Shown here piece after piece: positions 36,001 through 44,285 of a DNA stretch of 44,980 nucleotides. A program made the position numbers and the translations under genes. The notes beneath the pieces were generated by a model. It made no database searches. It was not told the DNA's origin and saw only the letters and a program-made list of their open reading frames with translations. Source of the DNA: Nitrospira sp. (GTDB lineage: Bacteria; Nitrospirota; Nitrospiria; Nitrospirales; Nitrospiraceae); contig JAHBWQ010000008.1 in NCBI GenBank assembly GCA_019636915.1, forward strand, positions 1 to 44,980. The letters run 5' to 3'. Each line of letters opens with the position of its first letter. The first letter of the stretch is position 1.

Positions 36001-36748
36001 GCAATCAGACGGCTCGATGGGCGAAACAGATGTCGCCCCGCGACAGGCGGCGGACGAGCGTTCGGATGTCGAGCTGAAAGAACAGTTGCAGAAACTTCGT
36101 GATCGTCTGGATCGCATGGGGCCCATCAATCTGGCCGCAATCAGCGAGCATCAGGAATTGGAGGAACGTCACACCTTCCTCTCGGCGCAGGAGCAAGACC
36201 TCTCAAACTCGATTGCCTCTTTGAAGGAAATCATCCAACGTATTAATCGGACCACGAAGGAAATGTTTGCCGCCACCTATGATGAATTGCAGCAGAAGTT
36301 CACCGAGGTGTTCGGACAATTTTTCCCGGGAGGACGGGCTGAACTGCAGTTGATTGAGGAACCGCCGTTGGAAAACGGAGAACCGTCCGGTAATCAAGAG
36401 CCCGGCATTGAGATTGTTGCGCAACCTCCCGGGAAACGGTTGAAGAGCATTACGATGCTGTCGGGTGGAGAAAAAACCTTGACGGCGATGGCACTCTTGT
36501 TTGCGAGTTTCCTCATCAGGCCGACCCCGTTCTGTTTGCTGGATGAAATCGATGCGCCGCTGGACGAGGAAAATATCGGACGGTTTACGGCGGTCTTGAA
36601 AGACTTGGCACAAAATGCCCAATTTCTCGTCATTACGCACAATAAACGCACGATGAGCATCGCCGATTCGCTCTTCGGCGTGACGATGGAAGAACCCGGT
36701 GTGTCGAAGCTTGTGTCCGTAAGGCTTGGAGATTTGCAACCGGCTTAA
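33068..36748 (+). CDS. smc: Chromosome segregation/condensation protein SMC
   Basis: A 1226-residue SMC protein, the usual length. Walker A is GPNGSGKS (residues 30-37). A long coiled coil runs from about 170 to 500 and from about 680 to 1020. The hinge lies between (about 520-650; includes ERAVEAVLGERVRGWFVDE). The C-terminal head has the ABC signature MLSGGEKTLTAMAL near 1131 and Walker B FCLLDEIDAPLDEEN near 1158, then the His-switch-like VITHNKRTM. SMC dimers with ScpA and ScpB load on DNA and compact and separate chromosomes; scpA and scpB are not in the window. AAGGTGAG precedes the ATG with good spacing. Confidence 0.97.
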   Translation: MHLKTMNMTGFKSFAEAKIEFPEGVTAIVGPNGSGKSNVVDAILWVLGEQSTKTLRSEKMEDVIFNGTELRKPLGMAEVSLVIGGLDPTMMKLDGNSGLPNELTDMQEMMITRRLYRNGESEYLLNKIQCRLKDIRSLLLDTRAGSKGHTVIAQGQIDQILNASPQDRRELIEETAGIVRYKKQKAEALRKLDATQQNLLRVRDIVAEVKKQLNSLERQARQARTYQALQGEVREIEVALLTKEFLVLRQTLQEVESDVLSLDRQESEKAAEQARLTTDLEQARLDAIGMSDTIAKIREELAGVEQQQAQALTAAEVERSRGQLFEQQQVQESAELEELVRSQGQVSETLQTIETSLRSVEEEMALRVQMLEELDQELMRLIGQRAAAVSEEERGRKDVLQLAVLVANTEQTISQLARRMEDLVGRGARLTAEREDLGSQRTMAIDRHDSLRKEYGDVDRRVSELRTELRAVQEEAAQAAGSLQSLDQVILRRSEELAGVDSRLEALQSVVREEMGYGRQGEQQGPALKSCEGVRDAVAEWLVIPSGMERAVEAVLGERVRGWFVDEPSVGKRLIRFLQQEALGRGSFIPQRPRWDGASTPSWWPAIAAEPGVVGRAVDLIQTDAARSAARDALFDRVVIVRSLDQALQLWERQEWGAPHGPILVTLDGEVVDASGIVTGGQVQSTPGLLERRREVIDLETKRQSFVAELDQSKQQRDMVFAQIQMLTQRDRQLGDALRDAEMQNLSLRKDEEKLQHVLADLDQRLEAVDAEIQEGLSERGRVEDESHSVQAQLGQWIAEKNGQDALVARVRERLGLLDQTMNQHQEQVTQAKLTVEGLRAKREHEQLNRARVTQQIQESEERRRILGEHLDSLKGLIERSREQQVLQETLCRDRGVTAGQVKGELVAAQERQAQHMATSQTLEAGLEEIRRGMSVVRDARMTVEVRRAEVRMHLGTVEGTLAGTYQIDPLTLIDTPPQSDGSMGETDVAPRQAADERSDVELKEQLQKLRDRLDRMGPINLAAISEHQELEERHTFLSAQEQDLSNSIASLKEIIQRINRTTKEMFAATYDELQQKFTEVFGQFFPGGRAELQLIEEPPLENGEPSGNQEPGIEIVAQPPGKRLKSITMLSGGEKTLTAMALLFASFLIRPTPFCLLDEIDAPLDEENIGRFTAVLKDLAQNAQFLVITHNKRTMSIADSLFGVTMEEPGVSKLVSVRLGDLQPA

Positions 36749-36854
36749 TGGTTTGATCACGGACGAGCGGCCATGTTTCGATGCGCCTCTCCTCAGGATC
36801 TGACTCTGCAGAGACCGATGGGTTGCTCTGAACTTGCGTCTATGCGATCAGCGG

Positions 36855-37616
36855 TCATTCTTCTTCCAATTGAATTGTTTCCACGTGGACTCGGACAATG
36901 CCCTGCTCGACGAAGCCGAGTTGTTCGGCTGCTTCTCGGCTCACGTCAATGATCCGCTTGCCGGAGTCGGGGTTGTGCTGACTGGGAAAGGGGCCACGGT
37001 CATTTACTCGGACGATGATCGATCGTCCGTTCTCGATGTTCGTGACCTGCACGTGAGTCGGGAGCGGCAAATACTTATGGGCTGCCGTCAGCGCTCTGGG
37101 GTTGAACAGCTCGCCGTTGGCCGTCATAGAGCCTCCTGGTTGCCGCTTCGTTTCTTCTCCATACCACGAGGCCAATCCCGTTTCTTCGTAGGTCTGTGCA
37201 CTGGCCACGGTCATTGGGGTATAGCGGGAACCCTTGACGGTATAGGGAGCTGTTTTCACACGTCCTAATCGAATCGCTTCTGTGACCGGGAGGCCGTCAA
37301 TGGTTTGGAGATCTTCCCTGACCAAGGGGTAGTCCAATGGAGCACGGACGACTTCGAAGGTAAACTTGCCGATCTGATAGACGAGTTTCGTCGTTTCTTT
37401 CGTGAATTGATACGTTCCTCGTACGACCCATAGGGTTCCTTTGATCGTACCCTTGACGATGCGATAGCCGGTCTTGATCGTTGAGCCGGTTGTCTTGAGT
37501 ACCGAGCAAGAGGTGAGGGCGATCATGGAGATGGTCAGCAGCCAGAGCGGGATCACGAGGCAGTACACCCGCCCACTTTCATGAGGAATTCGATCGAGGT
37601 ATGGATGGGATCTCAC
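36855..37616 (-). CDS. rlpA: RlpA-like septal ring lytic transglycosylase, lipoprotein
   Basis: A 253-residue lipoprotein. The signal LWLLTISMIALTSC ends in a good lipobox, with Cys37 counted from the GTG at 37616. A middle region of about 110 residues follows (TGSTIKTGYRIVKGTIKGTL). The C-terminal double-psi beta-barrel of RlpA has GLASWYGEE, TANGELFNP, TAAHKYLPLPT, IIVRVNDRGPF and IIDVSREAAEQLGF. RlpA cuts naked glycan strands of peptidoglycan, usually at the division septum. No SPOR domain is present, unlike the E. coli protein. A second possible start is GTG at 37565, which would give a tighter 20-residue signal. It converges with smc. Confidence 0.9.
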   Translation of the reverse strand: MRSHPYLDRIPHESGRVYCLVIPLWLLTISMIALTSCSVLKTTGSTIKTGYRIVKGTIKGTLWVVRGTYQFTKETTKLVYQIGKFTFEVVRAPLDYPLVREDLQTIDGLPVTEAIRLGRVKTAPYTVKGSRYTPMTVASAQTYEETGLASWYGEETKRQPGGSMTANGELFNPRALTAAHKYLPLPTHVQVTNIENGRSIIVRVNDRGPFPSQHNPDSGKRIIDVSREAAEQLGFVEQGIVRVHVETIQLEEE

Positions 37617-37802
37617 GACAACTGTAATGATGGACCAGTTCTATGTGGGTGGCAAGGCGAAGGCCAATCAGGAGCACAGTACTTTACAGCAAGGGATGAT
37701 CAGCCTGTGACTCCTACATCGACCGTGACGCAAGTGAAAGGTGTCGGGGGGCAACCCTGTAAGAATAATGGGGGATGGTTCAATAAGTCTCAAGTCGGAA
37801 AG

Positions 37803-37831
37803 TTGGTTTTTGTATGGGAGGAGGATAGGCT
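37803..37831 (+). promoter_or_regulatory. Possible promoter of the small membrane-anchored protein gene
   Basis: TTGGTT (37803-37808) and TAGGCT (37826-37831) are 17 bases apart, 57 bases before the ATG at 37889. Confidence 0.3.
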
Positions 37832-37888
37832 CGGGTATTCTGTGGGTGTAGCAATAGGGAGATGCTACCGATATCAAGGGGGGTACTC

Positions 37889-38134
37889 ATGACACCTGTT
37901 CAAGGACCAGTCAGGCACCCGTATCAGCAATCGGTCGACGAGCTCGCTCGCACTCGGGTGATCTTGGAGGCGCTTTGTCGTCCGAGTGGAAAGATTGAAG
38001 GAACGCCTGTTCGCCGAGCAGATGAGGAGCTGGGGGATCATCCATTGGCGCCTGCCATGGGGATTCTCAATGGACTGCGGTTAGCAGTTGTCATGTGGGG
38101 TTTTGTTCTCCTGGGTCTTGTCTTGATATGGTGA
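37889..38134 (+). CDS. Small protein with C-terminal membrane anchor, unknown function
   Basis: An 81-residue protein. AAGGGGGG 5 bases before the ATG at 37889 sets the start; an open extension of 9 codons upstream covers that site. Residues 1-55 are polar (RTRVILEALCRPSGKIEG), and the last 22 (LRLAVVMWGFVLLGLVLIW) form one membrane helix ending at the C-terminus, like a tail anchor. I do not recognise the family. It lies 435 bases ahead of the squalene-hopene cyclase gene, separated by a hairpin and a strong promoter, so it is probably its own unit. Confidence 0.68.
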   Translation: MTPVQGPVRHPYQQSVDELARTRVILEALCRPSGKIEGTPVRRADEELGDHPLAPAMGILNGLRLAVVMWGFVLLGLVLIW

Positions 38135-38209
38135 TCCGCCGGTTCTGCGTCGGGTTGACGGCGCGTTCCTCCAGCGATGTCCTTCTTGGGATCGTTGTCG
38201 TGCCTCAAT

Positions 38210-38238
38210 CATAGGCGTCTCGTATAGAGACGCCTATG
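38210..38238 (+). terminator. Terminator-like hairpin, 12-bp perfect stem
   Basis: CATAGGCGTCTC (38210-38221) and GAGACGCCTATG (38227-38238) pair perfectly around the 5-base loop GTATA, 76 bases after the small membrane protein gene. No T-run follows. Confidence 0.5.
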
Positions 38239-38436
38239 CGTGCTGTCTCCAACCGATTTCATCAAGAACACGAGAGGACGCGTGTGAGCTTCATCGCCAT
38301 ACCAATAACCGCATCGCGTCTTGTATCATACTAGGTTCTTCAAGCATCTGTTCCTGATCTCCGTGATACTACTATTCTCAATGACCGGGGGCGCCTGAAT
38401 CTGATAGAGACATCAGACACTTCTGCCTCCCCGTGC

Positions 38437-38465
38437 TTGACTCGATTTTGGGTGTCTGTTATAAC
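38437..38465 (+). promoter_or_regulatory. Strong sigma-70-type promoter of the hopanoid-Mla operon
   Basis: TTGACT (38437-38442) and TATAAC (38460-38465) are separated by exactly 17 bases. Each box differs from consensus at one or two positions. The squalene-hopene cyclase start is 104 bases downstream. Confidence 0.6.
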
Positions 38466-38569
38466 GCTCCAGTGCTTGTGTAGGTTTTTGCAATCACATA
38501 ACAGGGAGACCTGTTGTAGATGATGGTTTCTTTCCTGCCGTGCTTTATTGTTTTGAGTCCTAACCATTC

Positions 38570-40753
38570 ATGAACCTCATTAAGACGATTTTTAACCGCC
38601 TCTCTGACAGCTTGCTCTCCGGGATGCAGGGGAGGCTTGATCCTGCAACCGAGTTCACCCCTGTTGCGCCGCTTCGTCTGGTGTCGGAGAAACCGGTCGT
38701 GCTTGCCGCATTAGATGCGTCGACAGTGCGTCGTCCCATTAGTCATGCTATGGGGCAGCCGGATTCGGTTGATGATGCGATCAAACGGAGCCAGTCCTGG
38801 TTTTTTACCCGCCAACATGCTGAGGGGTACTGGGTTGCCGAGCTGGAAGCCGATACCACCCTCACATCTGAATATGTGATGCTTCGCCGGTTCCTCGGCC
38901 GGGTGGATCTCGAACGAGAGCTGATGGCGGTTCGATATCTCAAATCGATGCAGCTTCCCGATGGAGGGTGGCCCATTTATTATGGAGGGCCCTCTGAGAT
39001 CAGCGCCTCGGTGAAGGCCTATTTTGCACTGAAACTGAGTGGTGTGTCTGCGGATGAACCGTTCATGGTTCGGGCTAAGGAGCGCATCTTGGCCATGGGT
39101 GGGGTCCTCCAGGCTAATGTGTTCACGAAAATCACGCTGGCGTTGTTCGATCAGTATGATTGGGAAGGGGTTCCCCACATGCCTGTGGAGATCATGCTGC
39201 TTCCCAAGAAATTCTATTTCAGTATCTATGCGATTTCCTATTGGTCACGGGCGGTCTTGATCCCATTACTGATTGTCTTTGCCCACCGGCCGGTCTGTCG
39301 AATCTCGCATGAACAGGGGATCGACGAGTTGTATCCCGTCCCGCGCGAAGAGGTGCGGTACTGGAAGTATCCTCCCTTCAACAAAGATCAAGCCTGGTTT
39401 ACCCCGCACAACTTCTTTGTCGCGTTGGACTTCATGTTGAAGCTGTACGACCGCATGCCGATGCGAGCATTACGAGAGAAGGCACTGCATAAGGCCGCTT
39501 CCTGGATGGTGGATCACCTCAAAGGATCCGGGGGGCTCGGTGCGATTTATCCGGCGATGGCCAATTCCATCATGGCGCTCGAATGTTTGGGCTACAAAGC
39601 CGATGATCCGCTTGTCGTCAAGGCCCTGCGTGAGATCGAGGAGCTGGAAGTCTATGATTCGGTGATGGTGAACGGTGAGTCTGTGTCCACCCTGCATTTG
39701 CAACCTTGTTTTTCACCTATCTGGGATACGGCGTTGCTGACGAATGCATTGATTGAGGCTGGGGTGCCGCATGATCACCCAGCGCTTCAAAAGGCAGGTC
39801 TTTACCTGATGTCCCGCCAAACTAAAACGGTAGGGGACTGGATCATCTCCTCGCCGAACGCCCAACCAGGTGGATGGTATTTTCAGTTTGAGAATGAGCT
39901 CTATCCGGATGTCGACGATTCCGCGGTTGTGATCATGGCGCTCTCTAAATTGAAGATTCCCGGTCGAGATGGTGAGCTGGACGAGTCCATGCGTCGTGGT
40001 ATGCAGTGGGTCTTGGCCATGCAAGGTTCGGACGGCGGGTGGGGCGCTTATGATAAAGACAACAACCGAGTCGTCTTCAACTATATTCCGTTTGCCGACC
40101 ACAAGGCGCTGTTGGATCCCAGTACGGCTGATCTGGCCGGGCGCTGCTTGGAAATGCTCGGTGCATTAGGATATGACCAAACCCACCCGGCTGCGGGACC
40201 GGCGCTGGCCTTCTTGAAGAAAGAACAGGAGGAGGACGGTAGTTGGTATGGGCGGTGGGGTGTCAACTACATCTACGGGACATGGTCCGTGTTGGCCGGC
40301 TTGCGTGCCATCGGCGAGGATCTTTCGGCCCCCTATATTCGTCGGGCTGTGTCTTGGCTGGAATCGAAACAGAATTCCGACGGCGGGTGGGGTGAGTCCT
40401 GTCTTTCCTATTGTGATGATGGTGATGACCACGGAAGAGGCGAGAGTACGCCATCCCAAACCGCATGGGCGCTCATGGGCCTGATGTCGGCTGGAGCAAT
40501 CGATTCCTTCAGTGTGGTGCGCGGTGTGCAGTACCTCCTTCGGCAACAAACGAAGGATGGATCTTGGCAGGAGATTGCCCACACCGGCACGGGATTCCCT
40601 CGTGTTTTTTATCTTCGTTATCATTGGTATTGCCAGTACTTTCCCTTGTGGGCGTTGGCCATGTATCGCAACGTGCGTGCTCGTGGGAAAACCCGGGCTG
40701 ATGAACTGCGCCATCACCTCAAAGGTGCTGACCTCCCTCGGGCCGAGCATTGA
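38570..40753 (+). CDS. shc: Squalene-hopene cyclase
   Basis: A 727-residue class II triterpene cyclase that folds squalene into hopene or hopanol at the cytoplasmic membrane. The protonating DxDD motif is DVDD in ELYPDVDDSAVV, near residue 447. QW repeats are visible at QLPDGGWPIYYGG, QGSDGGWGAYDKDNN, QNSDGGWGESCLSY and QTKDGSWQ, and the C-terminal YHWYCQYFPLWAL block is typical. The first 50 residues are a variable lead. No clear ribosome site precedes the ATG. It is the first gene of an operon with a hopanoid-type phosphorylase (overlapping by 4 bases) and Mla genes. Confidence 0.97.
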   Translation: MNLIKTIFNRLSDSLLSGMQGRLDPATEFTPVAPLRLVSEKPVVLAALDASTVRRPISHAMGQPDSVDDAIKRSQSWFFTRQHAEGYWVAELEADTTLTSEYVMLRRFLGRVDLERELMAVRYLKSMQLPDGGWPIYYGGPSEISASVKAYFALKLSGVSADEPFMVRAKERILAMGGVLQANVFTKITLALFDQYDWEGVPHMPVEIMLLPKKFYFSIYAISYWSRAVLIPLLIVFAHRPVCRISHEQGIDELYPVPREEVRYWKYPPFNKDQAWFTPHNFFVALDFMLKLYDRMPMRALREKALHKAASWMVDHLKGSGGLGAIYPAMANSIMALECLGYKADDPLVVKALREIEELEVYDSVMVNGESVSTLHLQPCFSPIWDTALLTNALIEAGVPHDHPALQKAGLYLMSRQTKTVGDWIISSPNAQPGGWYFQFENELYPDVDDSAVVIMALSKLKIPGRDGELDESMRRGMQWVLAMQGSDGGWGAYDKDNNRVVFNYIPFADHKALLDPSTADLAGRCLEMLGALGYDQTHPAAGPALAFLKKEQEEDGSWYGRWGVNYIYGTWSVLAGLRAIGEDLSAPYIRRAVSWLESKQNSDGGWGESCLSYCDDGDDHGRGESTPSQTAWALMGLMSAGAIDSFSVVRGVQYLLRQQTKDGSWQEIAHTGTGFPRVFYLRYHWYCQYFPLWALAMYRNVRARGKTRADELRHHLKGADLPRAEH

Positions 40754-41547
40754 CATCCACCGGTCTTCTTCCTGCGCTTTCTTTGAACGGACAGCCGAGC
40801 ACACGCATCGCCATCTTTGCTGCGACCCCTTGGGAAATGAGGGCGATACGATCGGCGTTCTATCCGGTGGTGGAGCGAACTATCGGGGGAATTCGTGTGC
40901 TCGTGTATACGGGCGGAGAGCGGGAGTATTGGCTGGTTCAGACGGGTGTCGGTCCGGAAAAGGCACGGCAATGTGCTGGTCGGCTGCTCCAGGTCCAATC
41001 CTTCTCCCTTATGATTTCAACAGGGTTTGCCTGCGCACTGGTCTCCGCCGACATCGGCGTGCTCTTAGTCGGTCGCGAGGTTGTGTCTAGTGGTTGGGAA
41101 GGTGCGGTGTCGTTACAAGCTATCGACGTATCAGGCGAAGAGCGAGATCGTATGGTCACATGTATCCACGCAATAGTACCGGCCGCACATATGGGGCGGT
41201 TTGTCTCAACTGCGCACGTGATCGGCAGTGCGATGGAAAAACGCGCGGTTGCAGAAAAGACGGAAGCGATCGGCCTGGATATGGAGAGCGCAGCCTTGGC
41301 GGTCGAAGCGAATCGAACCCACACGCCGTTTATCATTATTCGAACGGCCTCGGATCTCCTTGACGAAGATCTTCCGCTTGACTTCAATCTCTTTCTCAGG
41401 CCCACTGGGTGGCTTAAAGGGATCGCGAGTATTCTGGCTGCCCCATCGTGCCTCTTGGGGCTGGTTCGGCTTCGTCGTCAAAGTATGATCGCCGCAGAAG
41501 CCTTGACGGTGTTTTTCCGGCACTATGCGGCAGCGATGGCTCAGTAA
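40750..41547 (+). CDS. hpnG: Hopanoid-associated nucleoside phosphorylase/nucleosidase, HpnG-like
   Basis: About 265 residues of the purine nucleoside phosphorylase / MTA-SAH nucleosidase superfamily. RIAIFAATPWEMRAI opens the fold, VQTGVGPEKA follows, and the catalytic block is GLDMESAALAVEA with the later RTASD. In hopanoid clusters this protein (HpnG) removes adenine from adenosylhopane; linkage to shc supports that reading. The start is probably TTG at 40750, overlapping the shc stop as TTGA. The radical SAM partner HpnH is not in the window. A general SAH/MTA nucleosidase is less likely from context. Confidence 0.83.
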   Translation: MTSTGLLPALSLNGQPSTRIAIFAATPWEMRAIRSAFYPVVERTIGGIRVLVYTGGEREYWLVQTGVGPEKARQCAGRLLQVQSFSLMISTGFACALVSADIGVLLVGREVVSSGWEGAVSLQAIDVSGEERDRMVTCIHAIVPAAHMGRFVSTAHVIGSAMEKRAVAEKTEAIGLDMESAALAVEANRTHTPFIIIRTASDLLDEDLPLDFNLFLRPTGWLKGIASILAAPSCLLGLVRLRRQSMIAAEALTVFFRHYAAAMAQ

Positions 41548-41568
41548 AGACAAGATTGTGCGTCGACC

Positions 41569-42348
41569 GTGATTACGACATTTCTTGAAGCACTAGGGCG
41601 CAGGGCTCTCATCTACGTGGCCGAAATGGGTCGCATGCTGATCTTTGTCGTGTCGGCCTTTGGCTGGTTGGCGCGTCCCCCGTTTCGAGTCAATCAAACC
41701 GTCAAACAACTCCATTTTATCGGCTATAAATCGACGTTCGTCGTCGTGCTAACCGCGACGTTCACAGGTATGGTGTTGGCGTTGCAGGGGTATCATACAT
41801 TGAGGAAGTTCGGATCGGAGGGGTTGCTTGGAGCCGCCGTGGCGGTCAGCATGATTCGTGAACTGGGGCCGGTGCTGGCTGCACTCATGGTGACGGCAAG
41901 GGCTGGGTCTGCTATGACGGCGGAGATCGGAATCATGCGGATTACGGAACAGATCGATGCGCTCGATACCATGGCCGTCAATCCACTCCAATACCTGATC
42001 GCGCCGAAACTGGTCGCAGGATTGATCGGTGTGCCGCTCTTGGTCGCGATTTTTGACGTCGTGGGAATTTACGGTGGTCATGTTGTGGGGGTTGAGCTGC
42101 TAGGGGTGAATGCCGGTACGTACTGGAACTCCATTGAGTCCGCGGTGGAGTGGAAAGACGTCTATGGCGGCATCCTGAAATCCATCAGTTTCGGGCTGAT
42201 TATCAGCTGGGTTTGTTGCTATAAGGGATTCTTTACCAAAATGAGTGCCGAGGGCCTGGGCAACGCCACGACCGAGGCGGTCGTCTTGTCGTCGGTCCTC
42301 ATTCTCGTGTGGGACTATTTTTTGACGGCACTGCTTTTTAATCTTTAA
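41569..42348 (+). CDS. mlaE: MlaE family ABC transporter permease
   Basis: A 259-residue inner-membrane permease of the MlaE/YrbE family. FIGYKSTFVVVLTATFTGMVLALQGY and the conserved loop SMIRELGPVLAALMVTARAGSAMTAEIG (here only key residues E-L-G-P and G-S-A-M-x-A-E are meant) are diagnostic, with MRITEQIDALDTMAVNP next. Five or six membrane helices. With MlaF, MlaD and MlaC it moves phospholipid or other lipids between the membranes. The start is GTG at 41569 with no clear ribosome site. It lies 21 bases after the phosphorylase gene and 2 bases before mlaF. Confidence 0.94.
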   Translation: MITTFLEALGRRALIYVAEMGRMLIFVVSAFGWLARPPFRVNQTVKQLHFIGYKSTFVVVLTATFTGMVLALQGYHTLRKFGSEGLLGAAVAVSMIRELGPVLAALMVTARAGSAMTAEIGIMRITEQIDALDTMAVNPLQYLIAPKLVAGLIGVPLLVAIFDVVGIYGGHVVGVELLGVNAGTYWNSIESAVEWKDVYGGILKSISFGLIISWVCCYKGFFTKMSAEGLGNATTEAVVLSSVLILVWDYFLTALLFNL

Positions 42349-42350
42349 TT

Positions 42351-43109
42351 ATGCTGAAGCTGGTCGGGGTGACCAAGACATTGGGCGGGCAGCAGGTCTT
42401 GAGAGGCGTCGATCTGGCGGTGCCACAAGGGAAGCTTACCACGATCATCGGTCGCAGTGGAGAAGGCAAGAGTGTGTTGCTGAAACACATGATCGGCTTA
42501 CTCCAACCTGATGCGGGCGAAGTATGGGTCGACGACGTCGAGATATCACGGCTGCGCGGGCATGCGTTGAACGAGGTCCGGAAGCGGTTCGCGATGTTGT
42601 TCCAGGGGGCGGCGCTATTCGACTCGCTGACTGTCTTTGAAAATGTCGCGTTCCCTCTCCGCGAAAGACTCCGCCTGAAGGGACCGGAGGTGACCAGCCG
42701 GGTCGAGGAAAAGCTGGATCAAGTCGGCTTAAGCGGAATGGGGCATAAGTTTCCGGCAGAATTGAGCGGAGGCATGCGCAAGCGCGCAGGGTTGGCACGC
42801 GCGTTGGTCATGCAACCGGAAATCATTCTGTTCGATGAACCGACCACCGGGCTCGATCCGCTCATGGCCAAATCGATTCATGATCTGATTACGAGTATGC
42901 AACGAAAATTTAAGTTTACCGCTGTGATGGTGAGCCATGAAATTCCTGAAATTTTCGGGATTTCGGATTACGTGGCCATCTTGAAGCACGGGAAGATTGC
43001 GGCGATGGCCGAACCGTCAGAGTTTCAACGTACCACGGATCCTGAAATCAAGGAGTTCATTTCGGTGGGAGGGACAGTGCTGACGGTAAGTCCCGGTTCT
43101 GCTAGCTAA
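42351..43109 (+). CDS. mlaF: MlaF family ABC transporter ATP-binding protein
   Basis: A 252-residue ABC ATPase. Walker A is IIGRSGEGKSVLLKH, the Q-loop is LFQGAALFDSLTVFENVAF, the signature is LSGGMRKRAGLARAL, Walker B is IILFDEPTTGLDP, and the H-loop is VMVSHEIPEIF. The signature LSGGM and the loop wording are those of the MlaF/Mkl subgroup. It powers the lipid transporter with the preceding MlaE and begins 2 bases after it. Confidence 0.95.
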   Translation: MLKLVGVTKTLGGQQVLRGVDLAVPQGKLTTIIGRSGEGKSVLLKHMIGLLQPDAGEVWVDDVEISRLRGHALNEVRKRFAMLFQGAALFDSLTVFENVAFPLRERLRLKGPEVTSRVEEKLDQVGLSGMGHKFPAELSGGMRKRAGLARALVMQPEIILFDEPTTGLDPLMAKSIHDLITSMQRKFKFTAVMVSHEIPEIFGISDYVAILKHGKIAAMAEPSEFQRTTDPEIKEFISVGGTVLTVSPGSAS

Positions 43110-43121
43110 AGGAGTCGCGTG

Positions 43122-43565
43122 ATGGAGAAAGCCAAGCTGGAGATGATTGTCGGGGTCTTTGTGTTGATCGGGGTCATCTGCTTGGGGTATCTCTCCATCA
43201 AGCTGGGGAAACTAGAATTGATCGGCGGAGATGTTTACGAGGTTGATGCGCTGTTCAACTCCGCGACGGGATTGAAGTCGGGGGCGGCAGTGGAAATAGC
43301 CGGCGTTGAAGTGGGGCGAGTCAAGGCGATCTTCCTGAAGGAGGATCGGGCTCTTGTGCGGCTGGGGCTGCACAATGGGACGAAGCTCTATTCGGATACC
43401 ATCGCATCGATCAAGACAAGAGGAATTATCGGCGAGAAGTATCTGGCCCTATCGCCGGGTGGAGGAGGCGATCCGTTGAAGCCGGGTGATACGATTCGAG
43501 ATACGGAGTCCGGCCTCGATTTAGAGGAATTGGTGAGTCAGTATGTGCACGGGAAAGTGAATTAG
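43122..43565 (+). CDS. mlaD: MlaD family MCE-domain protein
   Basis: A 147-residue protein with one N-terminal membrane helix (LEMIVGVFVLIGVICLGYLSIKLG) and a single MCE domain (YEVDALFNSATGLKSGAAVEIAGVEVGRV ... TRGIIGEKYLALSPGG; only key blocks given). MlaD forms a hexameric periplasmic ring that holds lipid above the MlaFE complex. AAAGGAG with 7-base spacing favours ATG at 43122 over the GTG just before it. Short for the family but complete. It is 12 bases after mlaF. Confidence 0.94.
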   Translation: MEKAKLEMIVGVFVLIGVICLGYLSIKLGKLELIGGDVYEVDALFNSATGLKSGAAVEIAGVEVGRVKAIFLKEDRALVRLGLHNGTKLYSDTIASIKTRGIIGEKYLALSPGGGGDPLKPGDTIRDTESGLDLEELVSQYVHGKVN

Positions 43566-43627
43566 TCTGAGTCCGAGAATCCGTGCATAAGGAATGAGCC
43601 ATCCAATTAAGAGAGAAGGTGGGGGAC

Positions 43628-44269
43628 ATGGCGATGAGAAAAGAGTGGAACCATGAGGGTGTGTTCCATTGGACGGCCGTGGTGTTCTTGCTCCTGTTGA
43701 TGGTGCTTGTGGTGATGCCCGTTCCCAGTGAGGCGGGGGCACCCACGGCAGCCATGAAGTCAACCATCGATGAAGTGCTCCGGATCGTGCGGGATAAAGA
43801 ACTCAAGCAGCCGGCCAAATCCGAAACGCGTCGACACATGCTTGAAACTGTTGTCGCGGCACGATTTGATTACACTGAAATGTCTCGGCGGGCTCTTGGG
43901 GCTCCCTGGAATCAGCTGACAGATCAACAGAAGCAGGAGTTTGTCGATCTGTTTCGAACGTTATTGACGAATTCGTATGCGGATAAGATCGAGACCTATT
44001 CAGGCGAAGGCGTGGAGTATCTCAATGAGCGTACGGAGAAAGAGTATGCCGAAGTCCGGACAAAGGTGCTTTCCGGGAAAACCGAAATTCCTCTGGATTA
44101 CCGACTGATCAATAAAGCGGAGGAGTGGCGGGTCTACGACGTCGTCGTGGACAATGTCAGTCTGGTAAATAACTACCGCGGACAGTTTACGAAAATTCTT
44201 CGTGCCTCTTCCTACACGGATCTCGTCGACCAGCTCCGCAAGAAATCCGACAAGCTCAAGGCGCCATAG
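43628..44269 (+). CDS. mlaC: MlaC family periplasmic lipid-binding protein
   Basis: A 213-residue exported protein of the MlaC/Ttg2D family. The signal peptide core is WTAVVFLLLLMVLVVMP. The mature protein has RFDYTEMSRRALGAPWNQLT, FVDLFRTLLTNSYADKI, VRTKVLSGKTEIPLDYRL and the ending VVDNVSLVNNYRGQF, all typical. It ferries lipid through the periplasm between MlaD and an outer-membrane partner. AAGGTGGGGG precedes the ATG at 43628. The order E-F-D-C is complete; MlaB is not seen and MlaA may lie beyond the window. Confidence 0.95.
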   Translation: MAMRKEWNHEGVFHWTAVVFLLLLMVLVVMPVPSEAGAPTAAMKSTIDEVLRIVRDKELKQPAKSETRRHMLETVVAARFDYTEMSRRALGAPWNQLTDQQKQEFVDLFRTLLTNSYADKIETYSGEGVEYLNERTEKEYAEVRTKVLSGKTEIPLDYRLINKAEEWRVYDVVVDNVSLVNNYRGQFTKILRASSYTDLVDQLRKKSDKLKAP

Positions 44270-44285
44270 CGTCGTTTCTCAAGCT

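Larger units (their letters stand above)
38135..38569. other. Intergenic region ahead of the hopanoid operon
   Basis: 435 bases without a gene. It contains a 12-bp hairpin (38210-38238) near the upstream gene and the best promoter match in the window (38437-38465). The 104-base leader after that promoter has no clear ribosome site. Confidence 0.6.

Noticed and set aside
36834..37268. 144-residue plus-strand frame
   Set aside because: Antisense shadow of the rlpA-like gene, which has clear family motifs.
37690..37870. Possible c-di-GMP or other riboswitch before the small membrane protein
   Set aside because: A GACGCAA stretch and a G-rich segment drew attention, but the required paired helices are not there.
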